From NCBI GenBank assembly GCA_902168115.1, contig CABHPB010000080.1, forward strand, positions 78,869 to 142,868: DNA of 64,000 nucleotides. Reading direction: 5' to 3'. Source of the stretch: an uncultured Methylopila sp. Lineage in GTDB: Bacteria > Pseudomonadota > Alphaproteobacteria > Rhizobiales > Methylopilaceae. The number at the start of each line of letters is the position of its first letter. Position 1 is the first letter of the stretch. The position numbers and the translations under genes are program-made. Below the pieces are notes generated by a model that saw only the letters and a program-made list of their open reading frames with translations, made no database searches and was not told where the DNA came from. Shown here piece after piece: positions 46,752 to 54,814 of the stretch.

Positions 46752-47144
46752 ATGGCCAAGCGCGACGGCGTCGCTTCCGGCGCCCAGAAGGCGCTCAACG
46801 ACCACTACAGCTACTCGGCGGCAGTCCGCGCGGGCGACTTGCTGTTCGTCTCCGGGCAGGTCGGGAACCGTGCTGACGGCTCGCCCGAGCCAGATTTCAC
46901 GAAACAGGTCGAACTCGCCTTCGAGAACCTGAAGACCGTGCTCGCCGACGCCGGCGCGAGCCTCGACGACATCGTCGACGTGACGACCTTTCACACCGAC
47001 CCTGAAGCGCAGTTTCCCACTGTGATGGCGGCCAAGGCCAAGGCGTTCGACGAGGCGCCCTATCCAAACTGGACCGCGGTCGGGGTCAACTGGCTCGCCG
47101 GCTTCGACTTCGAGATCAAGGTGATCGCGCGCGTGCCGGCCTGA
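46752..47144 (+). CDS. RidA family protein
   Basis: 130-residue member of the RidA/YjgF/YER057c family, trimers that often hydrolyse reactive enamine/imine intermediates. Visible motifs are LLFVSGQVG near residue 35 and VDVTTFHTDPEAQFPTVMA; the C-terminal block reads WTAVGVNWLAGFDFEIKVIA. The invariant Arg of true RidA deaminases, usually in an R-x-x-V-xV-ALP context near the C terminus, is replaced here by VGVNWLA, so deaminase activity is doubtful. ATG 46752 has TTGAGGAGA upstream. Probably controlled by the neighbouring TetR. Confidence 0.87.
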   Translation: MAKRDGVASGAQKALNDHYSYSAAVRAGDLLFVSGQVGNRADGSPEPDFTKQVELAFENLKTVLADAGASLDDIVDVTTFHTDPEAQFPTVMAAKAKAFDEAPYPNWTAVGVNWLAGFDFEIKVIARVPA

Positions 47145-47159
47145 CGGCCGCTCGACGAG

Positions 47160-48986
47160 CTACTCCGCCGCCGCCTTCTCCGCCGCGCCGCCCTCGACGC
47201 GGAACGCTGCGCGGCCCTCGGCCGTCATCAACGCGCCGACCGGCCTGCGCTCGGCGGCGAAGAACGCGTTGTGGAACAGCTCGAGGTTGATCTGGCGCAA
47301 CAGCTCCTTCTTCGAGCGCGGGGCGCCGGCGCCGACGAGCCTCGGCGCCTCGAACAGTTCGGGGCGCCACAGCGCCGGCTCCGCCATCGCCATGGCGTAG
47401 TTGCGGGTCCCTTCCTTCTTCACGTTGGTGAAGTCGCCGATCTCGCGCTCGGCGAGGCTCCGCATCAGGCGCTTGCCGTATTCGCCGTTGGCGTGCGGGG
47501 CGGCTTTCCAGCGCATCGGCAGGTTCGCGGCGAAGCCGACGAGGTCGAGGTCCAGCATCGGCGTGCGGAGCTCGACCGACGCCATCATCGAATAGGCGTC
47601 GGAATGCGGCAGTACGCAGGTCTGCAGGAAGGTCGTCTGGTCGTGGATCAGCGTCGCCTGGGCCTGCCGCTCGGCTGCGTCCGAGATCGGCGAAAGACGG
47701 TCTAGGATTTTTTCGCGGATGTCGCGCTGTCCGGCGAGATAGGTCTCGACGCCCGGTCCCGGCGTCGCGCCGACGAGATCGCCGAGATCGTCGAGGGTCG
47801 GGTCCTTCGCGAAGTAGTCGCGATAGTGGATGTAGCCGCCGAACACCTCGTCGGCGCAGTCGCCGCCCATCAGCGCGATGACGCCGTTGCGCCGTGCGGA
47901 ACGGCAGAGGCTCAGCATCGACGGCCCGCTGTTCCAGCGACTCGGCGCACGTGCATAGCCGACGAAGGAGTCGAGCTCCGTGACGAAGTCCGCCTTGTCC
48001 TGCGTGATCAGATGCGCGGTCGCGGAGCGCTTCTGGAGCAGCCGCGGCACCACGTCGAGCGGAATGGTTTCAATGCCGGGCGAGAGTTTCGTGAAGGTCT
48101 GGAGCGCGCCGCTTTGCGCCTGGGCCAGCCAGAACAGCAGGCTCGAATCGATGCCGCCCGACAGCAGCACGCCGACCGGCACGTCCGCGACGAGGTGCCG
48201 CCGCACCGACTGGTCGAGCAAAGCGAGCAGCTCGTCGAGCAGGTCGTTTTCCGAGGCGCGCACGAGCGCGTCGTAGCGGTCTGCGTCGAACAGGTCCCAC
48301 GGCGCGAAATAACGCTCGGTCGCCGCCGGGCCGCCCGTCCGGCGCAGGATATGTCCGGCGGGCAGCATCGCGACTCCCGCGAAGAAGGCGCGATCGGGAT
48401 GGTGCATGCCGCGCGTGCCGGTCTCGCCGGCTGTCGCGAGATAGAGCGCGTATGAGGCGAGGTCCGGCTGGCGGCTTCCGATGACGTCGGCGACGGCGAG
48501 CGGGTCCGAGGCGACGACGAGGCCGCGCGGCCCGTCGCTCCAGTAGAGCGGCTTCTGTCCGAAATGGTCGCGTGCGGCGAGGGTCTCGCCCGTCGCCGTG
48601 TCGTGCAGCACGAAGGCGAACATGCCGCGCAGCCGCGGCAGGGCTGCCGCGACGCCCCAGCGGACCAGCGCCTCGAGCAGGACCTCGGTGTCGCTGTGGG
48701 TTAAAAACCGTGCGCCTGCGCGCTCCAGCTCCCCGCGCAGCTCGACGTGGTTGTAGAGCTCGCCGTTGTAGGTCAGCGCGTAACGGCGGGAGGCGTCCCA
48801 GAACGGCTGGTCGCCGGCCGACGAGACGTCGATGATCGACAGCCGAGTATGGCCGACGACGAAGCCCGGATGGGTCTCGACGGCCTGATGGTCGGGGCCG
48901 CGCTCATGCTGGCGCGACAAGGCGCGGGCGTAGGTCTCGGCCGGTGCCGGCGCGTCCCGGAAGGCGTGGAAGAAGATGCCGCACAC
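47160..48986 (-). CDS. asnB: asparagine synthase (glutamine-hydrolysing) family amidotransferase
   Basis: 608-residue AsnB-type enzyme. The N-terminal nucleophile Cys2 (MCGIFFHAF) and RGPDH / YNGELYNHVELR mark the glutaminase domain; VGVLLSGGIDSSLLFWLAQA is the ATP-binding PP-loop of the synthetase domain. In surface-polysaccharide loci such enzymes often amidate uronic acids rather than aspartate. Here a nucleotide-sugar dehydrogenase lies 1.2 kb away, so that role is plausible. It follows two methyltransferase genes on the same strand. Confidence 0.9.
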   Translation of the reverse strand: MCGIFFHAFRDAPAPAETYARALSRQHERGPDHQAVETHPGFVVGHTRLSIIDVSSAGDQPFWDASRRYALTYNGELYNHVELRGELERAGARFLTHSDTEVLLEALVRWGVAAALPRLRGMFAFVLHDTATGETLAARDHFGQKPLYWSDGPRGLVVASDPLAVADVIGSRQPDLASYALYLATAGETGTRGMHHPDRAFFAGVAMLPAGHILRRTGGPAATERYFAPWDLFDADRYDALVRASENDLLDELLALLDQSVRRHLVADVPVGVLLSGGIDSSLLFWLAQAQSGALQTFTKLSPGIETIPLDVVPRLLQKRSATAHLITQDKADFVTELDSFVGYARAPSRWNSGPSMLSLCRSARRNGVIALMGGDCADEVFGGYIHYRDYFAKDPTLDDLGDLVGATPGPGVETYLAGQRDIREKILDRLSPISDAAERQAQATLIHDQTTFLQTCVLPHSDAYSMMASVELRTPMLDLDLVGFAANLPMRWKAAPHANGEYGKRLMRSLAEREIGDFTNVKKEGTRNYAMAMAEPALWRPELFEAPRLVGAGAPRSKKELLRQINLELFHNAFFAAERRPVGALMTAEGRAAFRVEGGAAEKAAAE

Positions 48987-49032
48987 GGGCGCGCTTTCCT
49001 TGAGGCGATGCCTTCGTCCCCGCGTGCGGAGG

Positions 49033-50073
49033 TCAGTCCATCTTCCTGAAGATCATGTGGTAGCGGCCCGAGAACAGTTCCTCGGCGCTGACGTCCGGCC
49101 AGTTCTCGGCCACCAGCCCCCAGAAGTTCTCGACGGACTGCGTGAGCGAGTAGAAGTCCGCGACGTTGCGCAGCGGCTCGTTGACGACGAGCTGCAGCAG
49201 GTAGCCGTGGTCGAGCGCGATCTTCACCAGCCGCGACATCGGGGTCCGCGGATAGGCGAGGCCCTCGAAGTAGAACTCGATCATCTGCTCCGCGCGGTCG
49301 GCGTGGAACTCCTTGGCGAAGCGCCGGTACTCGTCATCCGTGAGCAGCAGGTGCCCCCACGGGATGTTGGTCGACGAGTAGCGGTGCGGGCCGAGGAACG
49401 AAAAGAACGAGAAGTGCTTGATGATAAAGGTCGCGCCGGGGTTCGACGACGCCGCGACCGACTCGAAGATGCCGGCCCAGTCGGAGATGTGGTCGATCGC
49501 CTTGGCGTAGAAGATGTCGAACTTCTCGCCGAGCTCGTGGACGTCGTGGCCGCCCACTTTCGCAAAGCGGAACGGCTTTCCGCTCTCCTGCGCGTAAGGC
49601 GCGACCGCGGGGCGGATCGAGAAGTGCTGGTCGCCCATCAGGTTCGCGTAGCGCTCGAACTCGAACTTGTCCGGGCACTGCTTCTTGATGAACTCGACCA
49701 GCTCGACGAACAGCTCGTCGCGGTCATGGACCTGCCAGCTCGACTTGTGCTCGCCGTCGAGGAACGGGTCGATGCCCCAGGCCGAGCCGAGATCGGAGAA
49801 TTCGAGCAGCAGGCGCGGGATCATGCCGTTGCCGGTGCCGATGTCCAAAAGGCTCTTGCCCTTGGTCTCGACGCCCGCGCGGCGCATCAGGTCGACGACC
49901 TGGTGGACCTGCAGCAGGACGCGGCCGCGCTGGCGCTCGCTGGCGGTGCCGGGGGGAGGACTGTCCCAGTAGTTGGTGCCGGGCGAGGTCGGATTGAGGT
50001 AGGGCAGCAGGAAGTCGTCGGAGACCGGCAGCCGGACGCCGTTGTCCTTCACGAAATGGACGATGTCGTTCAA
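49033..50073 (-). CDS. SAM-dependent methyltransferase, surface-carbohydrate locus
   Basis: 346-residue class I methyltransferase. SAM motif I is LLDIGTGNGMIPRLLLEFSD, preceded by a 75-residue N-terminal segment. Motif-II-like FDIFYAKAIDHISDW and the long C-terminal half (FHADRAEQMIEFYFEGLAYP) are not tied to a known substrate. TTG 50073 is chosen: GGAGG stands six bases upstream, a much better site than that of ATG 50097. It lies 46 bases before asnB, so the two are probably co-transcribed. Sugar O-methylation is an inference from context. Confidence 0.8.
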   Translation of the reverse strand: MNDIVHFVKDNGVRLPVSDDFLLPYLNPTSPGTNYWDSPPPGTASERQRGRVLLQVHQVVDLMRRAGVETKGKSLLDIGTGNGMIPRLLLEFSDLGSAWGIDPFLDGEHKSSWQVHDRDELFVELVEFIKKQCPDKFEFERYANLMGDQHFSIRPAVAPYAQESGKPFRFAKVGGHDVHELGEKFDIFYAKAIDHISDWAGIFESVAASSNPGATFIIKHFSFFSFLGPHRYSSTNIPWGHLLLTDDEYRRFAKEFHADRAEQMIEFYFEGLAYPRTPMSRLVKIALDHGYLLQLVVNEPLRNVADFYSLTQSVENFWGLVAENWPDVSAEELFSGRYHMIFRKMD

Positions 50074-50181
50074 GGCTGGCCTCCGTCGTCGCGACATGTT
50101 CCCGACCGTCCGAGCGACCGCCGAACGGCGCCGGAGGTCCCGGACACGACCGGAAACGCGGGAGACATATTCCGAAACGGA

Positions 50182-50201
50182 CGGCGCCTCAACGGCGCCG
50201 G
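50182..50201 (-). terminator. weak terminator-like hairpin after the CmoA-like gene
   Basis: CGGCGCC and GGCGCCG pair around a short TCAA loop, followed on the minus strand by TCCGTTTCGG. The T run is poor, so it may be only an attenuator between the two methyltransferase genes. Confidence 0.35.
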
Positions 50202-50206
50202 GGCGT

Positions 50207-50932
50207 TCACTTGATGGCGACGAAGCCCTCGAAGCAGATGTACTTCATGATCGTCGTCACGTCCTGGAAGCCGGCGCGGGTCAGCAGGTCGATATTGCCC
50301 TGCGTGGAGAACGGCTCCAGCACGCCCTTCAGGCTGCGCGCCTTGGAGACGATTTCTTCCGCGTTGTAGCCTTGGCTGAGCTTGTAGTCGTAGGTGTACA
50401 TCTGGGTCAGCATGTCCTGGAAGCGCGCGTCGGGCCCGCGCACCTTCTCGAACATGACGAAGCAGCCGCCCCAGTTCAGCGCCGCGTAGATCTTGTCGAT
50501 CAGCGCCTGCCGCACGGCGGGGCGCACGAACTGGACGGTGTAGTAGGCGACGATGAAGTCGGCCGGCTCGAGCTCGGCCTGAAAGATGTCGTCGGCGACG
50601 AAGGAGACGTTGGGGACGCCGAGCTCGCTGCGCTTCTGGTTGGCGCGCGCGACCATTTCCGGCTCGATGTCGAGCCCGATGAAGCGCGCGCCGTCCTTGC
50701 CCTTGTTGCGCTCGGCGAGTCGGAACGACAGCGTTCCGGTCGAACATCCGAGTTCATAGACGACGGTACCGGCGCCGACGAAGAAGTCGCTCAGTCCGCA
50801 GATCAGCTCATGCCCCGCGGCGTACAGCGGCACCGACTTGGAGACGTGGTCGTCGAAGTGCTGCGCGACCTCGCCGGAGAACGTCCAGCCGGCGTTGCTC
50901 GCGACGATGCTGTCTCCGGTCACGTCCTTCAT
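50207..50932 (-). CDS. CmoA-like SAM-binding methyltransferase
   Basis: 241-residue protein resembling CmoA, the carboxy-SAM synthase of tRNA wobble modification, along its length: VVYELGCSTGTLSFRLAER, FIVAYYTVQFVRPAVRQALI, DKIYAALNWGGCFVMFEK and LLTRAGFQDVTTIMKYICFE. In an ungapped comparison with E. coli CmoA (from memory) the position of Arg199, which holds the carboxylate, is Ala, with an Arg one residue later. The usual partner CmoB is absent. With the neighbouring sugar genes, a role in surface-glycan methylation is as likely as carboxy-SAM synthesis. Confidence 0.75.
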   Translation of the reverse strand: MKDVTGDSIVASNAGWTFSGEVAQHFDDHVSKSVPLYAAGHELICGLSDFFVGAGTVVYELGCSTGTLSFRLAERNKGKDGARFIGLDIEPEMVARANQKRSELGVPNVSFVADDIFQAELEPADFIVAYYTVQFVRPAVRQALIDKIYAALNWGGCFVMFEKVRGPDARFQDMLTQMYTYDYKLSQGYNAEEIVSKARSLKGVLEPFSTQGNIDLLTRAGFQDVTTIMKYICFEGFVAIK

Positions 50933-51076
50933 CAGACGTCTCCAAGCAATACATGGGATGGTCTTGGCCGCGTCGAAATAATGCGTCGATGACGGGCAGA
51001 AGTTGACGCGACCGCGCCGACGACTTACACGCCCGGCCTCGTCAAATCAACGCCGCGTAGGACTTGGAAGGGACCG

Positions 51077-52438
51077 ATGGCTGGCGCTCGCCGTTTTCCG
51101 GTCATCCTGCCGTCCGAGACGCAGCACCGCGAGTTCGACGCCAAGCTGCTGCTCGCCGGCATGCTGGCCGAGCGCGGCCATCCCGTGGTGGTCGGCTCGC
51201 GGATGGAGATCCACAACCGGATCCACCGGCTGCCGCGCGGACTCTACCTCGCCAAGGACCTGTTCAAGAGCTCCCGGCGCATGTTCCGGATCATGGATCG
51301 GCTCGGCTTCTCCATCGTCGCCTGGGACGAGGAGGCGATCGTCACCGCGGACGCCAAGACCTATCACGAGCGGCGGGTCAATCCGGAGAACCTCAACCGG
51401 ATCAAGGCGTTTCTCGCCTGGGGCGCGAACAACCGCGTGCTGATCGAGACCGCGCCGGGCTACAGCGGCACGCCGATCTTCGATACCGGCAATCCGCGCA
51501 TCGACCTGCTGACCGCGCGGGTGCGCGGCTTCTTCGCCCCCGAGGTCGCCGAGCTCAAGGCGCGCTTCGGCGACTTCATCCTGATCAATTCGAACTTCGG
51601 CCAGATCAACCACTTCCTCGAAAGCGAGCGGGTGCGGCGCGGGCCGGACGGCGGCTTCGTCAACATGGCCGCCGGCAACCCGGAATGGTGGGACTTCCGC
51701 CTGAACGTCTTCGACAGCTTCCTGAAGATGCTGCCGGCGGTGGCGCGCGCGTTCCCGGATCGCAAGATCGTGGTGCGGCCCCATCCGGCCGAGTCGCACG
51801 AGGTCTGGCGCGCCGCGGCGGAGAGCCTGCCGAACGTCGAGGTCATCCACGAGGGCAACATCTCGCCCTGGCTGCTGGCGAGCGCGGTGGCGATCCACAA
51901 CGGCTGCACGACGGGGCTGGAGAGCTTCCTGCTCGGCCATCCCGTCATCGCCTATCGCGCGATCGCGTCCGAAAGCTTCGACGACCGGCTTCCGAACCTC
52001 GTCTCCGCTTCGGTGTTCTCGCAGACCGACCTGATCGAGACGCTGGAGCGGTTGTTCGCGGGCGTCGCGCTTCCGGCCCCGGAGCCGGCGGCCGTCGCGC
52101 AGCTGGAAAACCAGGTCGGCCGCCTCGACGGGGTGCTCGCCTCCGAGCGGATCGAGGCGCTGGTCGCGCAGCAGGGCGAGGCGTGGGTGTCGCGCCGGGT
52201 GAAGGCGACGTCGCGGCTCGCGGGCTATTTCCTCGCCGCGCGCCGCCGGTCGCAGAAGCTGAAGAACGCGCGCATCGCGGGCCACAAGAACAGCGCCGAA
52301 TATACGTCGCACCGCTTCGCCGGCCTCACCGCGGACGAGGCGAGCGAGCGTCTGTCCCGCCTCGGCGCCGGCCTCGGCCGCTTTGGAGGCCTGCGCGTCC
52401 GGCAGCTCTATCCGAACGTGTTCCTCGTCTCGACCTGA
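51077..52438 (+). CDS. surface carbohydrate biosynthesis protein (TIGR04396-like), paralogue 2
   Basis: 453-residue paralogue of the product at 43109. Shared landmarks are VILPSETQHREFDAKLLLAG, IVAWDEEAIV, FILINSNFGQINHFL, IVVRPHPAE and IHNGCTTGLESFLLGHP. The C-terminal 90 residues are basic and end in LYPNVFLVST. It faces away from the CmoA-like gene and is the right-hand edge of the carbohydrate region. Probably a glycosyltransferase-like enzyme; donor unknown. Confidence 0.83.
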   Translation: MAGARRFPVILPSETQHREFDAKLLLAGMLAERGHPVVVGSRMEIHNRIHRLPRGLYLAKDLFKSSRRMFRIMDRLGFSIVAWDEEAIVTADAKTYHERRVNPENLNRIKAFLAWGANNRVLIETAPGYSGTPIFDTGNPRIDLLTARVRGFFAPEVAELKARFGDFILINSNFGQINHFLESERVRRGPDGGFVNMAAGNPEWWDFRLNVFDSFLKMLPAVARAFPDRKIVVRPHPAESHEVWRAAAESLPNVEVIHEGNISPWLLASAVAIHNGCTTGLESFLLGHPVIAYRAIASESFDDRLPNLVSASVFSQTDLIETLERLFAGVALPAPEPAAVAQLENQVGRLDGVLASERIEALVAQQGEAWVSRRVKATSRLAGYFLAARRRSQKLKNARIAGHKNSAEYTSHRFAGLTADEASERLSRLGAGLGRFGGLRVRQLYPNVFLVST

Positions 52439-52474
52439 CGACGACGGACGTTTCGCAGCGGCCTCAAGCGGCTG

Positions 52475-52486
52475 GCAATTAGTTTC
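52475..52486 (-). promoter_or_regulatory. shared 12-base motif, copy before the DUF971-flavoprotein operon
   Basis: GAAACTAATTGC on the minus strand (plus strand GCAATTAGTTTC) stands 25-37 bases before the candidate DUF971 starts. The identical 12-mer occurs at 56614, before the Crp-family gene in the same relative orientation. It is strikingly A+T-rich for this genome. Confidence 0.5.
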
Positions 52487-52510
52487 TTTCTAGATCCCGC
52501 CGCCGCCGAC

Positions 52511-52819
52511 ATGGTCGCGGCCATGACGCAGGATCTTTCGCACCCCTCGCAGCTGAAGCTCGTCTGCGCCGGCGAACGGCTCGAGATCGAGTGGGACGAC
52601 GGCGGGCGGAGCGCGCTCTCCGCCGCCCGCCTGCGCGCCGCCAGCAGGTCCGCCGGGGCCGTGAGCGCCCGCATCGCCGGCCGCCCCGCGACGGCGTCGG
52701 CGGTGACCATCACCGACATCGAACCCGTCGGCGCCTATGCGGTGCGGCTGTTCTTCTCCGACGGGCACGACCGCGGGATCTTTCCCTGGCGCTACCTCCG
52801 CGAACTGAGCGCGGCTTGA
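52511..52819 (+). CDS. DUF971 domain protein (gamma-butyrobetaine-hydroxylase-like N-terminal domain)
   Basis: 102-residue soluble protein. The C-terminal signature DGHDRGIFPWRYLRELS and the IEWDDGGRSALSAARLRA strand-helix are diagnostic of DUF971, found alone, in Mrp-type proteins and at the N terminus of gamma-butyrobetaine hydroxylase. The function of stand-alone members is not established. ATG 52523 is an alternative start; neither has a clear ribosome site. It leads the operon with the flavoprotein, 10 bases downstream. Confidence 0.85.
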   Translation: MVAAMTQDLSHPSQLKLVCAGERLEIEWDDGGRSALSAARLRAASRSAGAVSARIAGRPATASAVTITDIEPVGAYAVRLFFSDGHDRGIFPWRYLRELSAA

Positions 52820-52829
52820 GGCTTTCCAC

Positions 52830-54566
52830 ATGGACGAGATCAAGGACGGCCTCGCCGAGGTCGCATGCGACGTGCTTGTCATCGGCGGCGGCACCGCCGG
52901 GCCGATGGCGGCCTACAAGGCCAAGGTCCGCAACCCGAAGTCCCGCGTGATCCTGCTGGAGAAGGCGAATGTGCGCCGCTCCGGCGCGATCTCCATGGGC
53001 ATGGACGGGCTGAACAACGCGGTGATCCCCGGCTACGCCACGCCCGAGCAGTATGTGAAGGAGATCACCATCGCCAACGACGGGATCGTCGACCAGGCGC
53101 CGGTGCTAAAATACGCCCGGAACTGCTACGGGATCATCGAGGAGCTCGACCGCTTCGGCATCCGCTTCCAGAAGACCGAGAACGGCGACTTCGACGTCAA
53201 GAAGGTGCATCACCTCGGCGCCTATGTGCTGCCGATGCCCAACGGCGACACCGTCAAGAAGGCGCTTTACCGGCAGCTCCGCCGCGAGCAGATCCTGATC
53301 TCGAACCGCTACATGGCGACCCGGCTGCTGACCTCGCGCGACGGCCATGTCGCCGGCGCGATCGCGGTCAACGCCCGCACCGCCGAGTTCCTCGTCGTGC
53401 GCGCCAAGACGGTCATTCTCTGCATGGGGGCCGCGGGCCGGCTCGGCCTGCCGCAGTCGGGCTACCTCTACGGCACCTACGAGAACGCGACGAATTCCGG
53501 CGACGGCTACGCGATGGCCTATCACGCCGGCGCCAAGCTCGCGAACCTCGAGTGCTACCAGATCAACCCGCTCATCAAGGACTACAACGGCCCGGCCTGC
53601 GCCTATGTCGCCGGGCCCTTTGGGGCCTACACGACAAACGCCGAGGGCTCCCGCTTCATCGAGTGCGACTACTGGTCCGGCCAGATGATGCAGGAGTTCT
53701 ACAACGAGCTGCAGTCGGGCAAGGGCCCGGTGTTCCTGAAGCTCGATCACCTGCACGACGAGACCGTCACGGAGATCGAGACCATCCTGCACAAGGTCGA
53801 GCGGCCCTCCCGCGGCCGCTTCCACGAGGGCAGGGGAACGAACTACCGCGAGAAGATGGTGGAGATGCACATCTCCGAGATCGGCTTCTGCTCGGGGCAC
53901 AGCGCGTCCGGCGTCTTCGTAGACGACCTCGCGCGCACGACCGTGCCCGGGCTCTATGCCGCCGGCGACATGGCGAACGTGCCGCACAACTACATGCTCG
54001 GCGCCTTCACCAATGGCGCGGTCGCCGGCGAGGATGCAGCGGACGTCGCGTCGGGCATCGACCTGCCGGAGTTCGACATGGCGGAAGTCGAGGCCGAGCG
54101 CGAGCGCGTCCTCGCGCCGACGCGTCGCGAGGACGGCGTCCCGCCGAACCAGCTCGAATACAAAACGCGGCGCCTCGTGAACGACTACCTGCAGCCGCCC
54201 AAGGTCACCGCCAAGATGCGGCTCGGCCAGCTGCGGCTGGAGGAGGTCCGGGACGACCTCGACACCAACATGATGGTGCGCGACGCGCATGAGCTGATGC
54301 GGAGCCTCGAGGCCGCCTCGATCCTCGACTGCGCCGACATGGCGGCGGCGGCCTCGCTCTATCGCGAGGAGAGCCGCTGGGGTCTCTACCACAACCGCGT
54401 CGACTTCCCGGACAAGAACGACGCCGACTGGTTCTGCCACACGCTGCTGTCCAAGAAGGACGGCCGCATGGTCGCCGAGAAGCGCGCGATCGAACCCTAC
54501 CTCGTGCAGATCGAGGAGCATGAGCGCTCGGCCTATGACCGCCAGCGCATCCTCAAGCAAGCCTGA
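52830..54566 (+). CDS. fumarate-reductase/AprA-like FAD flavoprotein
   Basis: 578-residue member of the succinate dehydrogenase/fumarate reductase/adenylylsulfate reductase alpha superfamily. The FAD-binding start is VLVIGGGTAGPMAAYKAK, followed by LLEKANVRRSGAIS; the capping-domain end and second FAD region are FCSGHSASGVFVDDLARTTV and GLYAAGDMANVPHNYMLGAF. A helical C-terminal domain follows, as in AprA. The next gene encodes an AprB-like ferredoxin, so electrons probably pass between the two. No sat, qmo or dsr genes are near, and dissimilatory sulfate reduction is unlikely. The substrate is unknown. Confidence 0.85.
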   Translation: MDEIKDGLAEVACDVLVIGGGTAGPMAAYKAKVRNPKSRVILLEKANVRRSGAISMGMDGLNNAVIPGYATPEQYVKEITIANDGIVDQAPVLKYARNCYGIIEELDRFGIRFQKTENGDFDVKKVHHLGAYVLPMPNGDTVKKALYRQLRREQILISNRYMATRLLTSRDGHVAGAIAVNARTAEFLVVRAKTVILCMGAAGRLGLPQSGYLYGTYENATNSGDGYAMAYHAGAKLANLECYQINPLIKDYNGPACAYVAGPFGAYTTNAEGSRFIECDYWSGQMMQEFYNELQSGKGPVFLKLDHLHDETVTEIETILHKVERPSRGRFHEGRGTNYREKMVEMHISEIGFCSGHSASGVFVDDLARTTVPGLYAAGDMANVPHNYMLGAFTNGAVAGEDAADVASGIDLPEFDMAEVEAERERVLAPTRREDGVPPNQLEYKTRRLVNDYLQPPKVTAKMRLGQLRLEEVRDDLDTNMMVRDAHELMRSLEAASILDCADMAAAASLYREESRWGLYHNRVDFPDKNDADWFCHTLLSKKDGRMVAEKRAIEPYLVQIEEHERSAYDRQRILKQA

Positions 54567-54578
54567 CGGAGCACGATC

Positions 54579-54812
54579 ATGCCGCTCGCCAGTTCGCCAA
54601 CCACCGTTCCCGTCGTGGTCGACGAGGCAAAGTGCATCGCCGAGAAGGGCTGCACGGTCTGCGTCGACGTCTGCCCGCTCGACGTGCTGAGGATCAGCGA
54701 GGAGACCGGCAAGGCTTACATGAAGTACGACGAGTGCTGGTACTGCATGCCGTGCGAGACGGACTGCCCGACCGGCGCCGTCTCCGTCAACATCCCCTAT
54801 CTGCTGCGCTGA
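54579..54812 (+). CDS. 2[4Fe-4S] ferredoxin, AprB-like
   Basis: 77-residue ferredoxin with two cluster motifs: C19, C25, C28 and C32 (CIAEKGCTVCVDVCP) and C53, C56, C59 and C63 (CWYCMPCETDCP). The first motif has five residues between its first two cysteines instead of two, as in the AprB group. It lacks AprB's long C-terminal tail, so it is much shorter than true AprB. It lies 12 bases after the flavoprotein gene and two bases before the HEAT-repeat gene, and most likely serves as redox partner of the flavoprotein. Confidence 0.9.
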   Translation: MPLASSPTTVPVVVDEAKCIAEKGCTVCVDVCPLDVLRISEETGKAYMKYDECWYCMPCETDCPTGAVSVNIPYLLR

Positions 54813-54814
54813 CC

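Noticed and set aside
52830..54812. True dissimilatory AprAB
   Set aside because: The ferredoxin is only 77 residues and lacks the AprB tail, and sat, aprM, qmo and dsr genes are absent from the neighbourhood.
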